Source of the DNA: Drechslerella dactyloides
Lineage: Eukaryota; Ascomycota; Orbiliomycetes; Orbiliales; Orbiliaceae
Assembly: GCA_020064725.1 (NCBI GenBank)
Contig: JAGTWJ010000010.1
Location: forward strand, 62,001 to 126,000
DNA length: 64,000 bases
Direction of reading: 5' to 3'
A model generated the notes under the pieces. It worked only from the letters and a program-made list of their open reading frames with translations, had not been told where the DNA came from and ran no database searches. The translations under genes and the position numbers were made by a program. Every line of letters begins with the position of its first letter. Within the stretch, counting starts at the first letter, position 1. This document shows positions 22,973-34,188 of the stretch, piece after piece.

Positions 22973-24445
22973 ATGAGATTCTGGAGAAGCATCACCACGT
23001 CCCTTGTAGGACTGTCCCTTACAGCTGCGGTCTGTGCAAGTGTCATCCCCAGATGGCCTGCCCCTGAAGAAGCGGCTGCTACCCCTGCACTGGACGAGGC
23101 CTCTGCAGATACCGCAGACACTGCATACAGCGCAGACAGCGCAGACTCTGCAGCTGCAGACAGGGCCTTTAGGCCTCCAGGAGTTTCCCCTCTGCTGCCA
23201 TGGCCAACACCATCAAGGCCTTACACCAAGCCAACGTGCACTCCAATTGTGCGAAAGTCATGGTAAGCGCAACTAGAACTCTCTTATGTATAATTAGTAA
23301 CTTGCCCGATTGCTAAAGCTTGCCATTTTTAGGAGAAAAATGTCAACAACCGAAAAATCCAGATATATTACGGCCGTCCAGTGTTTGACCACGAAAAAGA
23401 GTATCTCCGGCATCGCCGGCGCCAAAAACATTTTCGACGACTTTCAAGGAACGCACTCTCAACAGACTCCCACCATTCATTGGGTTGTAAGTATTCCCAC
23501 GACCGTTTCTCTCGTGATCCATTACAAGAGTTTCCGAATCTCGTTTCCTCTTTGTTTTGGAATTCCGTTTCTGCTTGATAATAATATCGATTCTGTGGGC
23601 TAGGGGCATTTCATACTCTGGCACAGATACTTCCTCGCTGCCTATGAGCGTTCTTTGCAGACCCTTTGTAGCTACAACGGCGCCCAACCCTATTGGGACT
23701 GGGAGTACGACAATGCCTGCGGAGGGGACATGAATAACTGGTCCGTTTTCGATGCGACAACTGGATTTGGAGGAAATGGACCCTACACAACTGGTCCCAA
23801 CCCGTTTAATATCCCAGATCGCACTGGCGGTGGTTGCGTCCCAAATGGCCCGTTTAGAGCCTCAAAGTTTTCGGTCAATATGGGGCCAGGAAACTCCACC
23901 GGCTATAATCCTCACTGCTTGACCCGCGACTTTTCCCGCCCTCTCATGAAATGGGGTAACCAGAACAATATCAACTGGGTATGGGATACCTGCGACTACG
24001 GTTCTTTCACTCGTCGCATTGAAAACATTCCAGACTTCACTGTTCCAAACATTCATGGATCAGGCCATTTTGGTGTCGGTGGTGCTCTTGGCACTATTGG
24101 CGATGCCTATAACAGCCCCGGTGGTTAGTAGCCTCGAATTATCCGTTTCATATAGAAAGCACTTTCTTACTGACACTAAGCTATATCTGAACAGATCCCC
24201 TTTTCTACCTACACCACGCCAACCTTGACAGAGTCTTCTGGCAATGGCAATGGCAGAATAAAAACTTACCGAAATCCTTGACAGAGGTTTCCGGTCCGAT
24301 TGTGCCATTTGACTATAACAACCAGCAAGCTGGGAATGTCACTGCGGATTTCCAGATCAATATTGGGAAACTCGCCGGAGATCTACCACTAAGCAAGCTC
24401 CTGAACACTCAGGACTATTTGTGCTACACATACGAAAAGCCATAG
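22973..24445 (+). CDS. Secreted tyrosinase (type-3 copper)
   Basis: Four exons: 22973-23262, 23333-23486, 23604-24123 and 24195-24445, giving 404 residues. An N-terminal signal peptide (MRFWRSITTSLVGLSLTAAV) is followed by an Ala/Asp-rich low-complexity propeptide-like segment and a Pro-rich stretch. Copper site A is GHFILWHRYFLAAYERSLQ (His about 150 and 155, with His146 or an earlier His as the third ligand). Copper site B is HGSGH (about 299 and 303) plus DPLFYLHHANLDRVFW (about 328/329). Tyrosinases oxidise monophenols to o-quinones, in melanin or phenolic metabolite pathways. At this length it belongs with short secreted tyrosinases that lack a large C-terminal lid domain. It sits between two PTH11-like genes; no polyketide or peptide synthase is visible nearby. 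Confidence 0.92.
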
Positions 24446-25804
24446 AAGCCAAGCCTTGTCCGCTGGGACTAACGGGCCTTAGACAGCTGTACTATAATTC
24501 ATTTAGAATAGTCTTATGAGGCATTAATATTAATAATACAATACCAAACTTTCGTATCGTCGGAATATATATATTGTTGCAGACCAAACAGAGTGCCCCT
24601 GGCAGGCATCTTTCAGCCGCACATGCCCCAGTTGTACGTTGTAGTGTGTTCCATGGATCCAATTATCTTTGGATATGCATATGCTCGCCAGAGGGCTATG
24701 AAGAACTTTCGAACCCCTTATTAGCGTGAGGTACATGATATGGAAATCTTATTTGCCCATTATACCAAGTACCTTGTCCTTAGTCAGCACCAAAAGTTGA
24801 ACTTATCTGAGCGAACGCCCCTCCAGCGGAGGTTCCCGCGTCTTGTCGTACCAAAGTCTCCACAGCCCTCGCTTAAACTGGCGGTCAAAGCGTTTCATGA
24901 AAAAAATTGCCACAAATTGGAGGCTGTCACAGCCAGTCAACTTTCGCTAAAGAATGGTCGGATCCGAACCAAAACTGCTCCGAACGCGCCAATGCACGTC
25001 CAAGCCTTGCAGACGGTATCAACGCTTTGATATTTTCGTGGCACCTTCCCATAATCAGCGCTATACATCCATAACCCTGGACATGGAAGCCTTCCCACAT
25101 TCCCCGGCGACCGAGCGGAAGCTTGAGCCCTTCAGTCTGGGGAACAGAATCCGGACATACCACAGGAAAAAGAGGATAACGTTATAACGCCCAGCGCGTT
25201 AGATTTGACGATGAGTACTTCTATGCGCGCCCAAATCTATCCCACTCAGCCCTTCCTGCATGTTAGGGCCTGGGCATTGCATGCGGTTGCCGGGCGGGCG
25301 CCCAAGCTCGATCCAAAACTGCAGCCACCAGGGATCTTGTTTGATAGGGAAAATAATATTATGAAGAATCAGAAATCATCTAACGGAATCACTCCAAGGA
25401 TTCAAGGGGAATACTGTATTATCAGTTGTGATATCGCTATCAAGCGGAAGATGCCATAATGTAGAGAATATTGAGGATGCTATACCGGACAGTGGTTTGG
25501 AAGTTCGTAACGCACGAACTACAGCGTGATAATCGTGAGATTGACCCCTTTGAGGGTTCGAGGGTCGTAGCTCGGAGTGAGAGATAAAAAGGAAGAATTC
25601 CACCGAGTCGATCCATCGAAGCAGATCCTCTCAAACAGCGTTACAGAATCAAGTTTCTCAATCCACTCTGTTGGTACCAGATTCCAGAGCCTTGATAGTT
25701 TCTATCAAGCAGATCTGCGGATTCTTTCTCCACTTTACGATAGATCAACAGCGATCTTCAACCCCGATAATAACGGAATCCGCATCACATCAGAGGACTT
25801 CAAC
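24446..25804. other. Intergenic
   Basis: No convincing gene. Short frames at 24740-25634 on both strands lack recognisable features. The right end is the promoter and 5' UTR of the second PTH11-like gene. Confidence 0.5.
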
Positions 25805-27197
25805 ATGTCTGCAGTTCCCCCAGTACCTCCTCCAGTGGATCCTGCTTATGCTGCAGAGACGCGACAACCGCTGTTCTATGGCATCACATTTGCGCTCCTG
25901 ATCTGCTCTCTTGCTGTTGTCAGCCTAAGGTCAGCCTGAATGGTTTTTATATCAACATCACACGAAGACCATGCAACTGACCCGTCTATGAATAGGTTTT
26001 ACTGTCGCGCTGTCCTGATCCGAAGAGTTGGTCTTGATGACTGGCTCATTCTGGTGGGATTGGTATTTGCCTGGGTACTGGGTATCCTCAACTATTTCCA
26101 CGTCTCACATGGGACTGGTAGACACATTGAGACAATCGTAAGTCTGGAACTCTCAAGTTACCCGCGCTGGAAATTTTCTGCCAGCACGTCTGATGCTAAT
26201 ATACTCTATCCTCAATGCAAGACGTTCGACGCACTGATTCCGACATTGAAACATTGGTATGCGTACCAATTGCTTTATCCCATCGTTCTGTGCATTGTCA
26301 AGTTGTCGATATTATCCTTCTATAAAGGAATTTCGCGACAGAGAGGATACCAGATTACGATATGGCTAGCCATAGGTTTCATTATGGCGTATACCATTGC
26401 CATCGTATTCGTCTACGTAAGTAATCAAAACTATTGGGATGATAAACTAGCGAGGCCAGCGGTCTAACGATCATGGATGATAGATGTTTGAATGCCCAAA
26501 TCCCAGCATGTCGTGGGCTGTAACTTTCCCGACCGGCTGCTTGGATCTCTCTACTCTATATTACACAAGTGCTTCCATCAACATCCTGACGGATATTCTC
26601 ATCCTACTACTCCCAATCCCGGTTCTCATGACTCTTCAAATTCGGAAAGGAAAGAAATGTAAGGTCATCTTTGAACAAACTTGTAGATTGTCTGCTAACT
26701 GAACTAACTGACTTGCAGTGGCACTGATCGGAATTTTCTTCATCGGCTCTATCGCGGTACTTGCGAGCATCAGTCGTATCTGGGCCCTCTGGCTTTACCA
26801 GAATACTAAGGACGTGTCTTACGATGCCATCTTCATCCTCCTATTTTCGAATATCGAAATCAATTTTGCCATTATCACCGCCTCTGCACCACCTCTACGA
26901 CCACTATTCGGCGGTGTCTTCAAGACCACCACAGCTTACGGGCGATCAGACTATTCCGGAGGCCGATCGAACGACAAAATGTGGAGTGGCAGATCGAGGA
27001 CCGAAAATGGTGTGCCCTTGAGCAGCATTGATGGTGATGCCAACAGGCGACAGAAAAGGACTCTTGGAGGAAAGGACAGTCATACCAGGAACGAAAGTGA
27101 AGAAGAAATCGTTACCAAGAACTCGAACACCATCACGATACAGACGAAGGATGATAGCGTGAATCGCCAGCGAAGCACCGAATCTTTATCAGTTTGA
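25805..27197 (+). CDS. PTH11-like integral membrane protein (fungal rhodopsin domain), second copy
   Basis: Five exons: 25805-25929, 25996-26137, 26222-26416, 26484-26658 and 26719-27197, giving 371 residues. A Pro-rich N-terminus (AVPPVPPPVDP) precedes about seven helices with family motifs: LIRRVGLDDWLILVGLVFAW, VKLSILSFYKGISR in helix 4, a loop with FECPNPSMSW and Cys later in the extracellular turn, and NIEINFAIITASAPPLRPLF at the last helix. The tail is hydrophilic and Ser/Arg-rich, likely cytosolic. The first intron uses a weak GTCAGC donor, so that junction is less certain than the others. It is divergent in sequence from the first copy at 19684, so not a recent tandem duplicate. Confidence 0.85.
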
Positions 27198-29137
27198 GGA
27201 GATACCATGGCAACAGGATGCTATTCCCCAGCTCAGTCAACATTTGCTGTGATCTGATGGGTTTTCTTCCTATAGTCGCTGGAGGAGCCAATGCCCTCCG
27301 GCTTCGGTTGCCTTCGAGCCCTCATGGCGCATAAAATTGTTTCAATTCATGATCATGTAACTTGATAGATTTCAAGATAACGGCATGTACCTCAGATACT
27401 TTCTCTAAACTTCTTCTGTCATATAGGTGAAGCATAATTACCTTAAGGTCGGGCTAGCCGTCGCCGCTGGTATGGTGATTCTTTTTATCAGTATATATCA
27501 ATTCTTTGAGACTGGAAAGTAAATACAGCAATTCACGCTGCAGACTAAAAACTTGTCTCATGTAAAACTGTCCGTGCTCAGAGCCAGGAAACCCTTTTTT
27601 CACGGCTCTGACCATTAGTACCATGGTATTTGACCTTTGTACAATGTGAATATGAGCTGCCAGCCTGTCTAGCAAGCTAGAGGTTTTTCCTACCAGCCTT
27701 CTAACATCAAGCCGTTGCATCTATTGTCTCTTCCGTCTGAATGATGGCTAATCGATTGATCTGTATACGCGGTAAGGTTTACAGCCTCAAAAAGCGATGA
27801 ATATTGGCAGGCGCACGATACCAGCCTGGGCAGGGTGAAAGCAAAAAGGCTAGCTTGATTCATTGGCTCGTACTCCTTATAGTAAAAAATTTGTATTTAT
27901 ACTATTATATTAATTACCACTGCTCGTTTATATTACTACTAGCCCCGCCGAGCCTTGGGTGGTAAGATATCCTCCAGCTGCTTTCTCAGTTGAGAAAGGG
28001 TGAAGGCCACCATACCAGCGCCACCACTTGAAATGTGTCAGGTATCCAGCTTGCAGTAGTCTGGCCAGATTACGGTGCATGCTGCCTGCATATGCGCGTA
28101 CCTGCGCATTCGGTTACGCAAAGAACGGCTGCACTCAACGTCGGGAGACAACACAGCATTCTAAAATTTACAACGCTGTACGTTAATCTGCGCAGCGAAG
28201 GAAGTGGATATCTCGCCTGTGAAGCCTGAAGAGTCGGGATCGATGTATTATGATTGTCCAATATATGGGAAGCATTTTATAAATGCTTGTGATAAGCGCA
28301 TGCGACAACATCCACAATCTGATTTTTCCATTGTATAATATGGTACGTTGACGAACGCTATTGGCTGATGAAGCTGAAGATGCGCAATCTGCTGTTTGAT
28401 TATCCGGCTGTAAGTAATGGACAAGATCCGACATCGCTGTCTCTTCAGGAGACAGAGATGTTGACATGCTCTTATGAGTTCGCCTGTGTGAGATATCCAT
28501 GATACCACCATATGGACCACGGGATACACCGATTGAAGGCACTGGATGTCGGCTGGGCGAAGTACTTACAACGTCACCGACGGGTGGGTATATCAAGTAG
28601 CCAACTGGCTTCCCCAGTCACCATTTCATCCAGCTCGCTTCCGATCGAATTCACGCGATTGGCACCAGCCATCTGTAGATCTCCAACGACCGAAATATAT
28701 GCGTATTCGAGACAGTCGACACCTACACAATCCCTTATATCCCTTTATATACCTCACGCCGCGCTTGTATATCGTCGATCCAGCTCAGATTAGCAACCAG
28801 ATAGGTCGAAACAGCGACACCTACTCTCTCAAATACTCAGATAGTTGTTATTTCTGAAATACACACAGTGTCCTCGATACTAGTATAAATCCCCCGACTC
28901 ATCTCCCAGATCCCTCTGCCCCTCTCAACCCCCTCCGAATCCTCCAACATCTCTACACCTCCACTCCCCGTGTCTAGATCTCTCTGATATCCGCAACGCA
29001 CTGCTCGCCTCTAGACCTCTGATATTCTCTGTTTAAATTTACCTTGCTTGGCTAACATTCCCTCTACTGCACTCGAAATCGTACCGAAAAGAGCTATCAA
29101 CGGCAACTCTGCAGAGCTTCCCATCCGCGAATCTACC
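27198..29137. other. Intergenic
   Basis: No convincing gene. A minus-strand frame starting with ATG at 27720 and ending at 27454 (88 residues, Leu/Arg-rich) could be a small or relic gene but matches nothing I recognise. Frames at 28035-28857 overlap on both strands without family features. The last 250 bp, C-rich with TATAAAT at 28884, form the promoter of the sugar transporter. Confidence 0.5.
28884..28890 (+). promoter_or_regulatory. TATA-like box of MFS transporter
   Basis: TATAAAT about 250 bp upstream of the transporter ATG, followed by a CT-rich leader region. Confidence 0.4.
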
Positions 29138-31179
29138 ATGGAGCGACAGTTGTCACACCAAAGCGACGGCTCGGCCGCTACAGAAGATATGGAGCTTCCT
29201 CCTACATTCGAATTGCACAACTACGATAAACTGGTTGCTCTGCCCAACAACACAAATAAAACTTGGTGGAAAGATCCCGGTCTCCGACGTCTCAACTTGG
29301 CCATCGGCCTGATGTTCTGTTCCGCAGCAGCCAACGGCTTTGATAGTAGTCTGATCAATGGCCTCCTTATTTTGGATGCATGTGAGTAGCTTCTCCATGG
29401 TCTTCATGCTCACGATCACCCGCTAGACTCGTAGAAGGCTGACTTTCACTAGTTCGCGACGTCTTTGGTATCACTGAAACCAACGACAATGCCACCCTAG
29501 TTGGCCTCATGATTGCCGCACTCTCCTTCGGCGGCCTTATAGCGTTTCTTCCCGCCTCCTATGTCAGCGACCGTATGGGCCGACGCCTCTGTGTCGGATT
29601 CGGATCGGCAATAATGACTATTGCTGCAGCATTGCAAGCATCCTTCAAAGGAAGAATTCCTTTCCTGATCACACGTGTTTTCCTGGGTATAGGCCTGGCT
29701 TTTGCGCAAACGGCCGCACCTTCCTTGACTGCTGAGATTGCTCACCCCCGTCACCGTGAGCGCGTTCTCATCTTCTACAACTCTGTCTGGTACTGGGGTT
29801 CGATTGTCTCCGCTGTCGCAACTTTCGCGGCATTGAAATTTGCTCCAACGAACGACTGGGCCTGGCGAATGCCTTGCATCGTTCAGGCTTTCTTTCCGCT
29901 CGTGCAAACAATCGGCCTCATCTTTGTCCCCGAGAGTCCTCGTTACACTGTTGCAAGCGGTAAACCGGAGGTTGCCTTCAAGATGCTGTGTGACTATCAC
30001 GCGAATGGCGCATATGGTGACGAAATGGTCATGGCGGAATGGAACAGTATCAGGGAGGCCTTGGACCGTGAAGCAAGTGGAACTAGGTACGGCGGCTTCA
30101 AGGAATTCTTCAAGACCCCCGGAAATCGTTTGAGGCTCTTTATCTGCATTGTGGTTGGAGTTATGATCCAGTGGGCTGGTAACGGTAAGCACTTATATCT
30201 AATCTCCCCAGCTGCCTGCTCGATTTGCACCAGCTCTGACCACTTCGATTTTCTTTACAGGGATCATAAGCTACTACTTGTTCCCAATGCTTCAAACCGT
30301 TGGAATCACGAGCCACATGCAAGCATCCGGAGTCAACATTGGGCTTCAGGTTTGGAATGCTCTGCTTGCCGGTGTCGGTGCTGAGCTGTGCAAGCGCTGG
30401 GGCCGTCGCCCACTTTGGCTGTCATCTGCATTTGGCATGCTTCTTGCATTCATCGCCGTCGGGGTCATCGCTGCAGACTATTCCAAGCGCTTTGAAGGTA
30501 CCGAGAGGAGCAGTGCCGGGCATGGATACGCCACTATGGCTCTGATTTTTGTCTTCTTTGGCTGTTACGATATTGCGTTCACGCCTCTCCAGGTCGCCTA
30601 TGTCACAGAGATCCTTCCATATCGACTACGCTCAAAGGGACAAGCAATCAATTGGACAGTCATCTTCGGAGCTGGGTGTTTGACTCGTAGGTTACCACCG
30701 AGTCCCTCAGCCTTCTCAAGTTTTTCCAACTCGTATGCTGATGCTTTTGCTCTATAGAATTTCTGAATCCAATTGCGCTGAAGGCGATCAAGTGGCGCCT
30801 GTACTTCATCTACGTCGGTCTTCTCGTCACCTGGATGATTGTGATCTATTTTACATTCCCAGAGACTGGTGGCCGCAGTCTTGAGGATATTGGCGTCATT
30901 TTTGATGGAGAAGACGGCGAAGGGCCACAGCTTATCCCTGGTCCTAGCAAGTTAGGGCGAAAGATTCGGCGGTTCTTCGTCGGTTGGCGGTGGCAGGTTC
31001 CTGATATACTTCAAGGCCTCCGCCCAGAATATGAGAAGAACCACCCCAGCCATGACGGCAATATGAGCAGCGATGTTCTCACCGAGGACGAAGAAAAGAT
31101 CGTTGAGGTTGCTGGTAACCTCGATGGGATACAGATCGGACCTGCACCCAGCGGCCCGGCGAACGATACCAACGTTTAG
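29138..31179 (+). CDS. MFS sugar transporter (lactose-permease type)
   Basis: Four exons: 29138-29381, 29453-30184, 30261-30686 and 30758-31179, giving 607 residues. The ATG at 29138 lies in a good context (ACCATGG); the frame upstream has no ATG. Twelve helices are visible, with MFS signatures: FDSSLINGLLILDAF in helix 1, SDRMGRRLCVGFG after helix 2, FVPESPRYTV before the central loop, RWGRRPLW after helix 8 and FPETGGRSLEDI after helix 12. The long acidic cytosolic tail (EDGEGPQ, SDVLTEDEEKIVEVAG) is typical of fungal plasma-membrane permeases. The family moves disaccharides or hexoses by proton symport; the substrate cannot be read from sequence. Confidence 0.9.
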
Positions 31180-32341
31180 GCGATTGGTGCCTACGAATCT
31201 GCATACTGCAATGCCGTGACGCTTCTTTCATGACCGTTTTTCTTTTGCGTCAAGATGAGTATATTTTGGTTTGAGAGGCGTTTTTGCACGAGCGACTATT
31301 GGCGTTCTAGGTTTTAGACGCTTTTTCTGAGGAAGCTTTTTCTAAGGATCCCTTTTCTGATGATGCTTTTTTAAGGATCCTTTTTCTGAAGACGCCTTTG
31401 CTGATGGAGTCTTTTCTGATGGAGCCTTTTCTGATGGAGCTTTTCTGATGGAGCGTTTTTTGATGACGCCCTTTGTCTGAGGAAGCTTATTATTGTGCGA
31501 GTGTGCAAGCTTCTTTGGATAAGCTTAACGCGATGGTAACGCGAAGCTTGTCTTTTCCGCTTTGGCTTTGGATTTTGAGTCTTTGGTTCCGTTCACGCTT
31601 CTATAGCATTCGCTTTTATTGCTCATGTCAGGAAGCGCAGTGCGAGCATTGTCTTTCCCCTTTTGTTTGGGATACTGGATTGCGCTTTTGTTTGATTGAT
31701 TGTTCCTGTTCGGACTTGGCTCTCTTGCTCACGTTCGTTCGTGAGGCAGGCGAGCCTATCTGAGGTCTTCTTCATATGACCTCCTTTTGTCGCGTTTCTT
31801 TTGGTTTTGGTTTCCTCACATCTTGTTGTGAGTCTGGTTTTTCTCTTGGTTTCGGTCAGGGTTTGGCGTTTTACTCGCGCTTTGGATGGGTTTCGCGAGC
31901 TTGGTCTGTCTTCTTCTTGGTGGTCATGGTTCTCTCGTGAGCTGTCGAGCTCGGTCTGTCTTTTCTTGGGGTCTGGGTCTGGGTTTCTTGCTGACACGAT
32001 GGTGATCGCGAGTCTTTCGTTATTCTGGGCGTCCGCATGAGATCTTGGTTGTGAACATCCAAGGGATCTCAGTTTGCTTGTGAAGTCCAGTTTATCACGG
32101 TTTAGAAATGCAAACCTTTACTCTCTTTAAAGCTTTTTGAAGGCTACTCAACTTAAGCATTAGGAATCAAGACTCTGCTTTGATATTCTAACTATACGAC
32201 TCCAAAATTTGGTATCTGAGGGTATACATTCCCGTGCTTAGTCTCGCACGTATAAATCAACGACTTCCTGGGTATCGACACATGACGCGTATCACGGATA
32301 CGCAATTATATACAAAGCCGTCCAGTATCTCTACTGTAGCT
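31180..32341. other. Intergenic with skewed composition
   Basis: Lies between convergent genes. The first 300 bases hold a degenerate minisatellite (separate entry). From about 31470 to 32060 the plus strand is rich in T and G and poor in A, so the minus strand is purine-rich and opens a Lys/Arg/Thr-rich frame (31623-31997) without recognisable domains. No transposase or reverse transcriptase signature is visible. Confidence 0.55.
31318..31487. repeat. Degenerate 15-bp minisatellite
   Basis: About ten imperfect units related to GATGGAGCCTTTTCT follow head to tail. Read in one frame the first units encode an Asp/Glu-Ala-Phe-Ser pattern; later units carry one-base shifts that break the frame. 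It lies just downstream of the MFS gene. Confidence 0.75.
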
Positions 32342-34084
32342 TTACAAATCTCTTAGGATGCTGAAATCCGGGGTCCCCAGTCCGGTAACCGGGTCCCATC
32401 CCGGCGTCGCTTTCCAGCCTGCACCAGAGATTTGTCCAGAGCAACCACGGCTAGTTCCGGCAGTGATATCAACAAAGCCCTTCCCAGACGAGCCGTAAAT
32501 CAGGGGGTTCAAAAAACCGAGAGGCGGCATCTTCTTCTCCGCCCTTTTAGCGTTCCAAAGAGCGACGACGGCAGCCAAAGCTGGAGAGCTAGCGGATGTT
32601 CCGGAAACCAGCTGATCGGATCCACGGACGAACACGTGGAAGTTCTGTCCCTGCGCCGAAACGTCTGGGAAACCACGGCCGGATGCATTGAAGTAGTTGC
32701 TGTAGGCCTTTGGGTCTGCTTGCTTGGCGAGGTATTCTCCAACAAGAGCGTTCTGGTAGTCTGGTCGAGCAAAGTAGTTGGAGAAGCCACCCGAGCTGAA
32801 TCCAACGGCCTTCTCGGGGTTGACACCAACGGTTCCGCCGACAGAAGTGACAAATGGGCAGGTAGCTGGGAAAGTGGGGACAAATTGCTTCTTGCCATCC
32901 TTGGTCTCGCAATCAGACCCCGGTCCGGAGTCGCCAGAGCTGAAGAGGAGAGTGACGCCCCGAGCACCAAGCTCGGCAAACTTGTCGCAGACCACAACAG
33001 CATATGACTGGGGGACCGTGTGCTCGTCATCACCATACGAAGTGGTGATGGTCTTTGGGAGTTCTTCGTCGGAGAGCTTGAGGACTTCCTCAACCCAATC
33101 GAGATAGGGCTCGTTGGTGTTGGGGTCCAAATCTTGAGCTGGAGGCCGGCCAGCGGTAGAGAAGTAGATGTTGGGCGTAGATCCGGCGCCGCTGACAGTG
33201 TACTGGATGTCTAGGTTGGCCTCAGTGAAGTCCTCCTTGGGGTGTTGAGTGCACAGTCCGCCCTTGATTGGGTGGCATGTGAACGTGCGGTTGCTAGCGG
33301 TGGGCATGTATTTCTTGAGGAACTTGGAGAGGTCGTCATTCTGGGCGTACTGCTCGAGGAAGCCGTTGATACCAATCTTGTTGCCGGGAGCGTTGGGCGC
33401 GTAGTCGCCGGTCTTGTACAAGTCGGAAAGACAAGCAGGGGTGATTCCGAAGCCGCAAGCGGAGTCCACGCCCTGGCGGTTTGAGCTGTCGATCCTCAGG
33501 ATGGATGGGTCCTCCACCCTTACGATTGTGCTCCTCATCGCGCTAACGCGGCCGAACATGGTAGTCGGCTGGACCAAAGCGACGCTAGAATGAAGCTCGC
33601 GCGGAATGCTGTAGGAAAGCGCGCGGACGACCTTCTCGCCGTTTTGAGTGTTGCGGAAAACCTGGTATTTGGTGTGAAGCAGGGATTCCGCCTCTCCAAT
33701 TGTTGTCGACACGAGAATCCAGTCATTCTTGACGGTGATGCTGTTGGCAAGCCCTTGCGACGCGAGCCAGTTCTTGACTGCTGAAAAGTTCTCGTCACGA
33801 GGCCGGAGCATCGCGTCAATGGACCTCTGGTTCATGTGGTTTCCGTACGTTGGGTGTCCCGGTGTGCTGAGCTCAACCACCGCCCTGCGGAAAGCTTCAA
33901 CATTCTGCTTGTTCAAGTGAATTCGCAGATTGATGGGCGTCGAAGGGTCCACAGCTGTCTCAGAGGAAATCTCCCATCCCTTCGGGATCGTGGAAAGAGC
34001 CTCGAATTGTTGGTACGAGGTAAACGGGTGAGCATAGACGCTCACCAGAAGAGCGGGGAGAACAAACAATCGTGAGAAATGCAT
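32342..34084 (-). CDS. Sedolisin-family (S53) secreted tripeptidyl-type peptidase
   Basis: Single exon of 580 residues. The ATG at 34084 starts a signal peptide (MHFSRLFVLPALLVSVYAHP). A pro-kumamolisin-like activation region spans roughly 30-195, followed by the S53 domain. The catalytic set is visible: Glu288 and Asp292 in TEANLDIQY, the oxyanion Asp385 in SSGDSG and the nucleophile Ser497 in SGTSASSP. The C-terminal calcium site is present (FVDITAG...GWDPVTGLGTPDF). These are acid serine-carboxyl peptidases that trim tripeptides from N-termini of extracellular proteins. It is intronless, unlike most genes here. Regulation is suggested only by a TATA box about 100 bp upstream. Confidence 0.95.
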   Translation of the reverse strand: MHFSRLFVLPALLVSVYAHPFTSYQQFEALSTIPKGWEISSETAVDPSTPINLRIHLNKQNVEAFRRAVVELSTPGHPTYGNHMNQRSIDAMLRPRDENFSAVKNWLASQGLANSITVKNDWILVSTTIGEAESLLHTKYQVFRNTQNGEKVVRALSYSIPRELHSSVALVQPTTMFGRVSAMRSTIVRVEDPSILRIDSSNRQGVDSACGFGITPACLSDLYKTGDYAPNAPGNKIGINGFLEQYAQNDDLSKFLKKYMPTASNRTFTCHPIKGGLCTQHPKEDFTEANLDIQYTVSGAGSTPNIYFSTAGRPPAQDLDPNTNEPYLDWVEEVLKLSDEELPKTITTSYGDDEHTVPQSYAVVVCDKFAELGARGVTLLFSSGDSGPGSDCETKDGKKQFVPTFPATCPFVTSVGGTVGVNPEKAVGFSSGGFSNYFARPDYQNALVGEYLAKQADPKAYSNYFNASGRGFPDVSAQGQNFHVFVRGSDQLVSGTSASSPALAAVVALWNAKRAEKKMPPLGFLNPLIYGSSGKGFVDITAGTSRGCSGQISGAGWKATPGWDPVTGLGTPDFSILRDL

Positions 34085-34180
34085 TTTTGCCTGCAAAATA
34101 AGATACTTTTTCTTCTAGGACGAGACTCAATTTCTCGACTACTGTCAGGAAGGAATCACTGGTTGTGACGTGAACAGCCA

Positions 34181-34188
34181 TATTTATA
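34181..34188 (-). promoter_or_regulatory. TATA box of sedolisin gene
   Basis: TATAAATA on the minus strand about 100 bp upstream of the ATG at 34084. Confidence 0.5.

Noticed and set aside
29048..29137. Extended N-terminus for the MFS transporter
   Set aside because: The upstream in-frame part has no ATG; the ATG at 29138 has a good context.
31623..32062. Lys/Arg-rich minus-strand frames as a gene
   Set aside because: Composition follows the strand skew, and no domain or splice structure was found.
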